A stretch of DNA of 5,843 nt from an uncultured Collinsella sp. (GTDB lineage: Bacteria > Actinomycetota > Coriobacteriia > Coriobacteriales > Coriobacteriaceae), in the NCBI GenBank assembly GCA_905204635.1, contig CAJLAN010000117.1:1-5843 (forward strand), written 5' to 3'. A program made the translations under genes and the position numbers. The notes beneath the pieces were generated by a model. It saw only the letters and a list, made by a program, of their open reading frames with translations. It was not told where the DNA came from and searched no databases. This document shows positions 1 to 5,745 of this stretch, in pieces. Position 1 is the stretch's first letter; every line of letters starts with the position of its first letter.

Positions 1-1292
1 CCATTGCCAACCATAATGGCAACCGGCGTGGCCAGGCCCAGCGCGCACGGGCAGCTGATCACCAGCACGGCGACGGCGGAGGTGAGCGCTTCGTTCACGC
101 TTCCGGTCAGTGCCGTCCACACCACGAAGGTCACGGCCGAGATCATGAACACCACGGGCACGAACACGCCGGCGACCTTGTCGGCCATGCGGGCGATGGG
201 CGCCTCGGTGGCGTTGGCGTCCTCGACGAGCTGGATAATCTTGGCGAGCGACGTGTCGGCGCCCACGCGTGTGGCACGGAAGGTAAACGAGCCGGTGCGG
301 TTGACAGTGGCGGCGTTGACGGTGTCGCCGGCGGTCTTCTCCACGGGGATGGACTCGCCGGTCAGTGCACTTTCGTCCACGGCCGAAGCGCCCTCGAGTA
401 CCACGCCGTCGACAGGGATGGACTCGCCGGGGCGCACACGCAGCACCTGGCCGGGCAGAATGGCATCGACGTCGACGGTGGCCTCGGTGCCGTCCTCTGC
501 CACGACGGTCGCGGTCTTGGGCGCTAGGTCGATGAGCGCCTCGATGGCGCCGCCGGTCTTGGACTTGCTGCGCGTCTCGAGGTATTTGCCTACGGTGACG
601 AGCGACAGGATGGTGCCGGCGCTCTCAAAATACAGATTGTCCATGCCCGTCATCATGGCCTCGTGGACCTGACCCGCGGCTAGCTGGTCGGCCATGATAA
701 ACATGGCGTAGAGCGACCAGGCGATGGAGGCGGTGGCGCCCACGGCAATAAGGGCGTCCATGGTAGGCGCGCCGTGCGCGAGTGATTTAAACCCGTTGAT
801 AAAGTACGCGTCGTTGACGTAGACGATGGGAATGAGCAGGACGAGCTCGGTGAGCGCGAGCGTCATGCTGTGGGTGTGGTCGGTGAAGATGCCGGGCAGC
901 GGCCAGCCGAGCATGTGCCCCATGCCTATGTAGAACAGTGGGATGAGGAATACGATCGAGACGATGAGGCGGGTGCGCATGGCAGAGGCGGCGGCCTCCA
1001 ACTTTTTGGTCGGCGACTCCATATGGGCGGCGCCGGACCTGGCTTGCGCACTTCCGCTTTGGACAGCGTCGGTGCCCGTGCTGATGGGCGAGGCCGAGTA
1101 GCCCGCGCGGTCGACAGCGGTGCAGATGTCGTCGGGGGAGACCTGCGCAGGGTCGTAGTCCACCAGCATAGAGCCGGCGAGCAGATTGACCGCGACGCTT
1201 TGGACGCCGTCGAGCTTGCTCACGGCACGGTCCACGTGCGCCTGGCAGGCGGCGCATGTCATGCCGCCCACGTCGAACTTATCTTGAGCCAT
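1..1292 (-). CDS. copA: Copper-exporting P1B-type ATPase, N-terminal 430 residues (3' end outside window)
   Basis: The product would use ATP to pump Cu(I) out across the cytoplasmic membrane. Seen in the translation: an N-terminal heavy-metal-associated domain (about residues 3-70) with the metal-binding motif GMTCAAC (C13, C16); a hydrophilic linker (71-105); hydrophobic helices from about 108, with the Met/His-rich [11 protein letters not shown] stretch typical of CopA; an actuator domain with TGES at 311-314; and a later membrane segment with the CPC motif (C414-P415-C416) in the sequence [11 protein letters not shown]. The reading stops at the window edge, before the DKTG phosphorylation site and ATP-binding domain, so these cannot be checked. 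The ATG at 1292-1290 follows GAAAGGAG with a 5-nt gap. A CsoR-like operator lies in the promoter, which fits copper induction. Silver or another monovalent metal is possible, but CPC with GMTCxxC favours copper. The family call is very secure. Confidence 0.96.
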   Translation of the reverse strand, partial: MAQDKFDVGGMTCAACQAHVDRAVSKLDGVQSVAVNLLAGSMLVDYDPAQVSPDDICTAVDRAGYSASPISTGTDAVQSGSAQARSGAAHMESPTKKLEAAASAMRTRLIVSIVFLIPLFYIGMGHMLGWPLPGIFTDHTHSMTLALTELVLLIPIVYVNDAYFINGFKSLAHGAPTMDALIAVGATASIAWSLYAMFIMADQLAAGQVHEAMMTGMDNLYFESAGTILSLVTVGKYLETRSKSKTGGAIEALIDLAPKTATVVAEDGTEATVDVDAILPGQVLRVRPGESIPVDGVVLEGASAVDESALTGESIPVEKTAGDTVNAATVNRTGSFTFRATRVGADTSLAKIIQLVEDANATEAPIARMADKVAGVFVPVVFMISAVTFVVWTALTGSVNEALTSAVAVLVISCPCALGLATPVAIMVGN

Positions 1293-1339
1293 GGCTTCTC
1301 CTTTCTGTAGTTCGGTGTTGGAATTGTTAACCTGCCGAT

Positions 1340-1370
1340 ACTATACACCCATACCCCCTGGGGGTGTCCA
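1340..1370 (-). promoter_or_regulatory. Probable copA promoter
   Basis: On the minus strand a TATAGT -10 box (1345-1340) lies about 47 nt upstream of the copA start. The best -35 candidate is TGGACA (1370-1365), which gives a 19-bp spacer, longer than the usual 17. The operator palindrome lies inside this spacer. The boxes are seen in the sequence; the promoter call is inference. Confidence 0.6.
1351..1367. promoter_or_regulatory. C-tract/G-tract operator, CsoR-like, before copA
   Basis: The core ACCCCCTGGGGGT (1353-1365) is a perfect 13-bp palindrome centred on T1359, with one further outer pair, A1351/T1367. Type 1 operators of the copper repressor CsoR have this form: a C tract, then a G tract, flanked by A/T. 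The site sits between the -35 and -10 of copA, where bound apo-repressor would block transcription and Cu(I) would release it. The csoR gene itself is not in the window. The CsoR assignment is from family knowledge, not from a bound factor. Confidence 0.65.
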
Positions 1371-1395
1371 GTACAGAAAGAAATGTATGACATTT

Positions 1396-1896
1396 CGTTA
1401 CAGATGAGGGTGGTTGCCGGGTTGGTGCACCATCCCCGCCCTTCGTCTCAATCTGTAACATCTAGCCCAGTTTTTGCCGAGCTGCTGTTACAGAATGAGA
1501 CAAACTCTCCGGCGGCAAATCAATATCTGTAACATCTAGCGGGGAAAATGACCTCTAACTGTTACAGATTGAGATTTTGTTTTGAGAGGTTTGAGTTTGT
1601 CTCCATCTGTAACAGTTAGACCGGTTTTTGGATTCCAGATGTTACAGATCGAGACGAACCTTCAGCAATAAACTCAATGTCTCAATCTGTAACATCTGGC
1701 GGGAAATATGACCCCTTACTGTTACAGATCGAGACAGACCGTCCGCGGCCAACTCAAATGTCTTGATCTGTAACATCTAGAGAGGTTTTTGACCCCTTAC
1801 TGTTACAGATTGAGATGTTGTCTCGCGGGATTGGGGTTTGTCTCGTTCTGTAGCATCTAGACCTGTATCTGCCGAGCTAGTGTTACAAATCGAGAC
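1396..1896. repeat. Array A: six 57-bp palindromic elements plus one orphan arm
   Basis: Six copies of an inverted repeat: a left arm like GTCTCAATCTGTAACA, a 25-nt centre, then a right arm like TGTTACAGATTGAGAC. Units: R1 1445-1501 (arms differ at 1 of 16), R2 1525-1575 (left arm cut to 10 bp), R3 1599-1655 (1 difference), R4 1679-1735 (1), R5 1760-1816 (3), R6 1840-1896 (3). The centre is exactly 25 nt in all six, and units are separated by 23 or 24 nt, so left arms recur every 80 or 81 bp and arm orientation flips about every 40 bp. Centres share a loose pattern: a start near TCTAG, a T- or A-rich middle, then often GACCCCTTAC or similar. A lone degenerate right arm lies at 1396-1410. The array fills the gap between the kinase stop and the copA promoter. 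Nothing in it looks coding. Function unknown. Confidence 0.95.
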
Positions 1897-1938
1897 AACT
1901 GCCGGGGAGGGGTCCCGTCACGGCAAGACGCCCGCCGC

Positions 1939-4023
1939 CTAGATACAGAACCCGGGAATCACACAGGTTAGCTTGTTTGGCTTTTCCGCAGGCGTTGCGT
2001 ACGTAAAGACGTCGCCGTCGTGGCCCACACGGTTTATGTAGAGCGTGCCTTCGGTCTCCGATGAGTCGGGGCTCACCGTGCGCTCCCACCAGCAGGTGTC
2101 CTTGCCCTTCCACTGACGGACCATCGTCTCGTTCGTGGAATACGGGCTCACCTTGAGCTCGCGGAAGAGTTGGTACTCCTTGCCCTCGCTGTTGTAGATG
2201 TCTGCCAGGTAGTGATAGTCCTTGGCAAACGAATCGGGCGGTTGCGTACCGCACAGCTCGACCATGGCGGGCAGCCAAAGGGTTGCGGGCAACTCGCTCA
2301 GACACGATGCACTGTTGGCGGCGCCAGCGTTATTCGAGACCTTTTTGACAGATTTGATGAGTGCGCGTAGCTCATTGGGCAGCAGCTTAAGGCCGTCGCC
2401 GTTGAGCCATTCCCGCAGCTCGCAATCTGCCCAGCCGGCGCTCGGCGGTTCAGCTGCAGCGTTGCGCTCGGCAATACCCGCGTCGAACATAAACGTCAGC
2501 CCGGCCTTGCCCGTACCGTCTAGAAGCTCGTCGTGGCGGATACCCACAAGCTGCGCGCCAACCTGCAGCCCGTTGGTGAGCGTGACGCGCTTGGTACACG
2601 GATAGGGGATACGCCCATCGGCATCGAGCAGGTGATAGCGCTTGGCAATCTCGCGTGCCTCGCTACGGGTCTCGGCGGCCTTAATCTTGAGCGAAATCTC
2701 CTGCAGCTGATCCCAGGTGTAGTCGTCAAGTGAACCGCGGATGCCATCGAGGTAGTCGGGGATGCCAAAGCCATGGGTTGCCGCGCCAATGACGCCGAGC
2801 CCCGCAACGACTGCAGCGACGCCGCCGATAATAAAGCGACGGCGGGTCATGGCATCGTTCCGGGCCTGCTCCAGGATCTCTCGCGCGCGCTCGCCGGCGA
2901 CGTCGACCTTAAGGTGCGTACCGGAGTCGATGTCGATTGCGGCGTCACTGCCCGCGCCTTCGCGGCCCTCGGATTCGGCATCGGTGAGGTATGCCGAGAG
3001 CACCTCGAGCATCTGCTGCTCGGTGGGACGATCGCACTGCTCGACTGAGAGACCCTTCATGATGATTTTGACGAGCGCTTCATCGCCCTCGCAGCGCGGC
3101 TCGAGCGGTGCCGGCTTGGTCTTGGTCTTTACGAGATAGAACGAGCCGGTTGCAGCGGCGTCCGTCGACTCAAAGTCAAACGGTTTGCGACCGCTGTAGA
3201 GCTGGTACAGAATGCTCGAAAGCGCATAGACGTCGATTGCCGGCGAACGGCGAAGGGCCGCGATGCCTTCGATATCCTGCGTGAGCATCTCGGGCGCGGC
3301 GTATGCGGGTGTGGCAAAGCGCCAGATGTCGGCGCGCCGGGTGATCGTGTCGTCGCCGAGAGCCATGGTCGCGGAGCCCATGTCGATGAGGCAGGGGTCA
3401 AAGGAACAATCGGCAATCTGCTGCTCGAGCGTTCGGCTGGAGGTGCGGAACATGATATTGGCAGGCGACAGGTCGCGATGGATGACCGGATTCACGAGGC
3501 CTTGGGTCATCAAGAGCGCACGAAGCACGGCGTTTCCGACGGCGGCGACCATCTGGGTGGTCAGCCCGCCCGAGGCGTCGTGCGGAAGCAGGGGCAGCGC
3601 CTGCTTGAGCGAGGTTCCCTCGACCCACTCCATGAGGATGAGCGGGTCATCCTCGCACGATCCGTAGCCATAGACGCGTGGAAATCCGCGCAGGTGCGAG
3701 ACGGTACACAGATGACGGTACTCCTCGAACAGCGCGGCGGTGTTGGCCAGGTGCGCTGCCGATTGCTCGGCGGAGCGGTCGGGGGCTTGGCCGGAAAGGA
3801 TGGCGTTGTCCTTGAGTAGCTTGACGGCAAAGACCTCGCCGCTCGTGTTGGTCGCGCACAGCACGTGCCCGATGTTGCCGTTGTTGCAGTGGGCCGTCTG
3901 GAGAATAAGCGTCATAAACCGACGCTTGGCGTCGTCCTCGGCGCTGGGGTCGACCGCCACGGCGGTATCGAACGTATCGAGACGGATGAGTTTGTCGCCA
4001 TAGGCGCTATCGGTAGTATCCAT
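1939..4023 (-). CDS. Membrane-anchored Ser/Thr protein kinase with extracytoplasmic DUF6273-like domain
   Basis: The protein has 694 residues. The cytoplasmic kinase domain (about 40-345) shows the ATP-binding lysine in VFAVKLL (K68), a probable helix-C glutamate in EEYRHL (E100/E101), the catalytic loop VIHRDLSPANIM (D184, N189), the metal-binding aspartate in LIDMGSA (D214), YAAPE (241-245), D264 in the DVYALSS segment and R332 in DRPT. The glycine loop (around 47-53) is degenerate, DFG is DMG, and HRDLK is HRDLS. A polar linker leads to RRR (394-396) and one membrane helix (397-415), predicting N-in, C-out. The C-terminal tail holds CELREWLNG (534-542), LWLPAMVEL (582-590) and WWERTVSP (645-652), matching my recollection of DUF6273. 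It also has seven cysteines. The ATG at 4023 is chosen because AAAGGA (4034-4029) precedes it by 5 nt. The gene follows the FHA gene on the same strand after a 171-bp gap. Ligand and substrates cannot be told from the sequence. Confidence 0.9.
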   Translation of the reverse strand: MDTTDSAYGDKLIRLDTFDTAVAVDPSAEDDAKRRFMTLILQTAHCNNGNIGHVLCATNTSGEVFAVKLLKDNAILSGQAPDRSAEQSAAHLANTAALFEEYRHLCTVSHLRGFPRVYGYGSCEDDPLILMEWVEGTSLKQALPLLPHDASGGLTTQMVAAVGNAVLRALLMTQGLVNPVIHRDLSPANIMFRTSSRTLEQQIADCSFDPCLIDMGSATMALGDDTITRRADIWRFATPAYAAPEMLTQDIEGIAALRRSPAIDVYALSSILYQLYSGRKPFDFESTDAAATGSFYLVKTKTKPAPLEPRCEGDEALVKIIMKGLSVEQCDRPTEQQMLEVLSAYLTDAESEGREGAGSDAAIDIDSGTHLKVDVAGERAREILEQARNDAMTRRRFIIGGVAAVVAGLGVIGAATHGFGIPDYLDGIRGSLDDYTWDQLQEISLKIKAAETRSEAREIAKRYHLLDADGRIPYPCTKRVTLTNGLQVGAQLVGIRHDELLDGTGKAGLTFMFDAGIAERNAAAEPPSAGWADCELREWLNGDGLKLLPNELRALIKSVKKVSNNAGAANSASCLSELPATLWLPAMVELCGTQPPDSFAKDYHYLADIYNSEGKEYQLFRELKVSPYSTNETMVRQWKGKDTCWWERTVSPDSSETEGTLYINRVGHDGDVFTYATPAEKPNKLTCVIPGFCI

Positions 4024-4055
4024 GGCGATCCTTTGTCTGGCATGGGTTGCCGCAC

Positions 4056-4116
4056 GTATACGTGAGCAGTGCGAATATCGGTAAAGCACCATGATAGCCG
4101 CACTGCCCACGTATAC
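4056..4116. repeat. 18-bp inverted repeat with 25-nt centre, upstream of the kinase gene
   Basis: GTATACGTGAGCAGTGCG (4056-4073) and CGCACTGCCCACGTATAC (4099-4116) are reverse complements except at one position. They enclose 25 nt. The left arm overlaps a perfect 12-bp palindrome, CACGTATACGTG (4053-4064). The structure lies 33-93 bp before the kinase start, so it could be an operator for a dimeric regulator or a hairpin in the kinase mRNA leader. A weak promoter candidate on the minus strand (TTTACC at 4085-4080, CGTATA at 4062-4057, spacer 17) overlaps it. The arms do not match the 57-bp elements in sequence, although the centre length is the same. Confidence 0.8.
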
Positions 4117-4154
4117 CGCCGAGTATTGTCGTTTACGACGCAGAAGGTAGAAGA

Positions 4155-4193
4155 CGAAAGACGGACGGCGACCGTCTTTCGATCGCCGTCCGT
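4155..4193 (-). terminator. Overlapping alternative hairpins after the FHA gene; probable terminator or attenuator
   Basis: Directly after the FHA stop codon, the minus-strand transcript can form a perfect 11-bp GC-rich stem (4193-4183 with 4171-4161, 11-nt loop) followed by CTTTCGTCTTCT, a pyrimidine-rich but imperfect U tract. A second perfect stem of 10 bp (4181-4172 with 4164-4155, 7-nt loop) uses part of the first stem and its loop, so the two cannot form together. The first fold looks like an intrinsic terminator between the FHA and kinase genes; the second could compete with it. The pairing is seen directly; the regulatory role is inferred. Confidence 0.6.
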
Positions 4194-4194
4194 G

Positions 4195-5157
4195 CTAGTC
4201 CACAATGACAAGGAATGTCGTGTAGAGACCCAGATGGAGCCTGTCGCTGTTGGCTATTTCCACCGGGGGATAGATCTTGCCAGGCTCGCGTTGGTCGCGC
4301 GGCGGCTCAATCACAATATCGCCGTCGCCTGCACCCGATTCGAGTACCGTGCCGTTGGTTGATTCAAGGCCCTGGGCGTACCAGTGCTCACCCTCAAGCC
4401 AAATGCGAAGATGCTCGCGCGATGCGTCGGCGCCCACATCGGTGATGCTGGGCGAGGTTTTGGGCAAGGACCCAATCACGGTGCCGTGCGGATCGCGTGT
4501 GAGGGGATGGATTTGCATGTCGGCGCAGTTGTCGGCATGGGTTCTGAGCAGACCGAGGTTGGGGGCGACGGTGCGCGGCTGCTCCAGACTGCTCATAAAG
4601 CCACGTCCGACGGTAGTTTCGGTGGTGCCAAAGTGCTCGCCCGTCTTGCTGTCGCAAAAGCGCTCGACGGTGGCCACGCCCTGAACGGGATCGGCGAGCG
4701 CCCCCGTTGCCACAAAGAGCATAAGGTAAAGCGTGCTTTTCTCGCGCACGGCATTGCCGTCAAAGTTGTCGATGCGATTGAGGGCATTTGCATATAGGCG
4801 GCTGTCCAGCTTGTAGCTGGCGAGAGCCGACATCATTTCGTTGGCGGCCGGACCGCGATAGTGCTCGGCGATTGCCCGATAGGCGGACTCGCCGCCGCCG
4901 AGCTTGCTGCAGATTGCCGAGGAAAGGTTGAGCGTGGTGACGGTAAAGTCGCTGTAGATGGAGGGCGCGCACTGGTCAGGCTTGCGATGGACGATGTAAC
5001 GGGTGAGATACGAGCGGTTGGAAGAGCATTTCTCGAGCAGGGTACTGCCGAGATAAGAGTTTCCATTGATGAGCATTCGGGCGATCTCGAGATGTTTAAG
5101 ACCGCCGAACGAGCGAATATCGTTATAGAGGACCGAGCAAGGCGTCTCTGCTGCCAC
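4195..5157 (-). CDS. FHA-domain protein with uncharacterised N-terminal region, paired with the kinase
   Basis: The protein has 320 residues. I do not recognise the N-terminal 210 or so. They lack a signal peptide or clear membrane helix; the most hydrophobic stretch is around STLYLMLFVATGALA (141-155). The C-terminal part (about 225-320) is an FHA fold, a phosphothreonine-binding module: VIGS (227-230), SREH (246-249), STNGT (266-270) and a final strand DRLHLGLYTTFLVIVD. The arginine usual after the first glycine (GR) is a serine here, and about 25 extra residues rich in Pro and charge separate NGT from the last strands. The GTG start at 5157-5155 follows AAAGGAGG by 5 nt; an upstream in-frame TTG at 5187 would put this Shine-Dalgarno site inside the gene. 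Lying upstream of the kinase on the same strand, it is a plausible substrate or reader of that kinase. Probably cytoplasmic. Confidence 0.85.
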   Translation of the reverse strand: MAAETPCSVLYNDIRSFGGLKHLEIARMLINGNSYLGSTLLEKCSSNRSYLTRYIVHRKPDQCAPSIYSDFTVTTLNLSSAICSKLGGGESAYRAIAEHYRGPAANEMMSALASYKLDSRLYANALNRIDNFDGNAVREKSTLYLMLFVATGALADPVQGVATVERFCDSKTGEHFGTTETTVGRGFMSSLEQPRTVAPNLGLLRTHADNCADMQIHPLTRDPHGTVIGSLPKTSPSITDVGADASREHLRIWLEGEHWYAQGLESTNGTVLESGAGDGDIVIEPPRDQREPGKIYPPVEIANSDRLHLGLYTTFLVIVD

Positions 5158-5162
5158 GGATA

Positions 5163-5170
5163 CCTCCTTT
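5163..5170 (-). promoter_or_regulatory. Strong ribosome binding site that fixes the GTG start of the FHA gene
   Basis: AAAGGAGG on the minus strand ends 5 nt before GTG (5157-5155). Neither the in-frame TTG at 5187 nor any other nearby codon has a comparable site, so the 320-residue product is preferred over a 330-residue one. Confidence 0.85.
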
Positions 5171-5181
5171 GATTGCTTCCT

Positions 5182-5236
5182 AGCCAATATGGCGATAGGA
5201 ATTAATGGCTCCCAGTGGGCGATGTATTAAATGGCT
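5182..5236. repeat. Three related AGCCATTAAT-like sites in the FHA gene leader
   Basis: AGCCAATAT occurs on the plus strand at 5182-5190, and AGCCATTAAT and AGCCATTTAAT on the minus strand at 5210-5201 and 5236-5226. They lie between the likely -10 box (5270-5265) and the ribosome binding site, a position suited to repressor half-sites. They are short, AT-rich and imperfect, so chance similarity is possible. Confidence 0.35.
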
Positions 5237-5264
5237 GCGCAATATATAGCGTAACCAAAGCAAC

Positions 5265-5293
5265 ATTATAGGCCACATGTTCGAAATTGCAGG
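5265..5293 (-). promoter_or_regulatory. Probable promoter of the FHA gene
   Basis: A perfect TATAAT -10 box is present on the minus strand at 5270-5265. The -35 region is poor; CCTGCA (5293-5288) sits at a 17-bp spacing. Transcription would begin near 5258 and give a leader of about 100 nt before the GTG start. Confidence 0.55.
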
Positions 5294-5336
5294 AAGACTG
5301 AGAGATTTGGTTTGGACTGGACGGAAATCCCCCTCT

Positions 5337-5474
5337 GTCTTGATCTATAACAATTTGGGCCGATTTTACTCGGTAACTGTTACAGATTGAGACGTTTGTG
5401 AACTGTGTCGACCGTTTGTCTCGATCCGTAACACGTAGAGGAAGATTTGCCCTGTAGATGTTACAGATTGAGAC
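5337..5474. repeat. Array B: two more 57-bp palindromic elements
   Basis: R7 (5337-5393) and R8 (5418-5474) have the same 16-25-16 structure and arm sequence as array A. Both right arms are exactly TGTTACAGATTGAGAC. The left arms, GTCTTGATCTATAACA and GTCTCGATCCGTAACA, carry 3 and 2 differences. The units are 24 nt apart, so the period is 81 bp, as in array A. The 25-nt centre of R7 contains an inner stem, CCGA/TCGG. This array lies between the oppositely oriented promoters of the FHA gene and the next plus-strand gene, on the other side of the kinase/FHA module from array A. Confidence 0.93.
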
Positions 5475-5745
5475 AATCAGCCAGCCCCGCCCCGTCCGCC
5501 TCGTCATCTGTGGTTTACGTGGGGGCATACGGAGTGCGGGTATACTAACCGGCGGCGAATCTGCTCCATCGCTTAGAGCTGCTGCGTCTGGACGGCGCGT
5601 GATAGGGCTGCCAAAGCGATCGCCAGCGTGCTGAGCAACGTCCTCTCTGTGCGCACCCGTTTTTGTATGTATTAGCGCACTACCAAGCACGCCCGCGCGG
5701 CCGCATGCCGTGCCCATAACGCGTGCAGATAAGGAACAACGACAT
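5475..5745 (+). promoter_or_regulatory. Promoter and long leader of the next plus-strand gene; no gene seen
   Basis: A TATACT box at 5541-5546 is the best -10 candidate; no good -35 is visible at 16-18 bp. If used, it gives a leader of about 190 nt before the ATG at 5746. The leader has a possible long-range stem (ATCGCTT 5568-5574 with AAGCGAT 5614-5620), the perfect palindrome GTGCGCAC (5649-5656) followed by TTTTT (5660-5664), and a 6-bp pairing of GTGCGC (5649-5654) with GCGCAC (5675-5680). I match it to no known riboswitch. No credible small gene or tRNA is seen. Confidence 0.4.

Noticed and set aside
4..672. 222-residue plus-strand open frame
   Set aside because: It is antisense to the copper ATPase, whose motifs are unambiguous; the Ser/Thr/Ala-rich composition is that of a shadow frame.
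1396..1896. CRISPR array
   Set aside because: The repeated unit is a long palindrome with conserved arms in alternating orientation, and both centres and spacers share weak consensus. CRISPR repeats are direct, with unrelated spacers. No cas gene is present.
1445..1896. Integron attC sites, because of the ~57-bp imperfect palindromes
   Set aside because: The arms do not fit the GTTRRRY/RYYYAAC core, there are no gene cassettes between the units, and no integrase gene is seen.
1897..1938. Intrinsic terminator right after the kinase stop
   Set aside because: The stretch is GC-rich, but I find only very short or tight-looped stems and no U tract. Any termination would have to come from the palindromes further downstream.
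4024..4110. Longer kinase start at the GTG near 4110 (29 extra residues)
   Set aside because: It has no ribosome binding site and lies inside the right arm of the inverted repeat, whereas ATG at 4023 has AAAGGA at ideal spacing.
5158..5187. Longer FHA-gene start at TTG 5187
   Set aside because: It would place the strong AAAGGAGG site inside the coding region; GTG at 5157 is correctly spaced from it.
5551..5745. M-box or other known riboswitch in the leader
   Set aside because: I could not match conserved core motifs of the M-box, T-box or yybP-ykoY classes, so only an undefined leader is reported.
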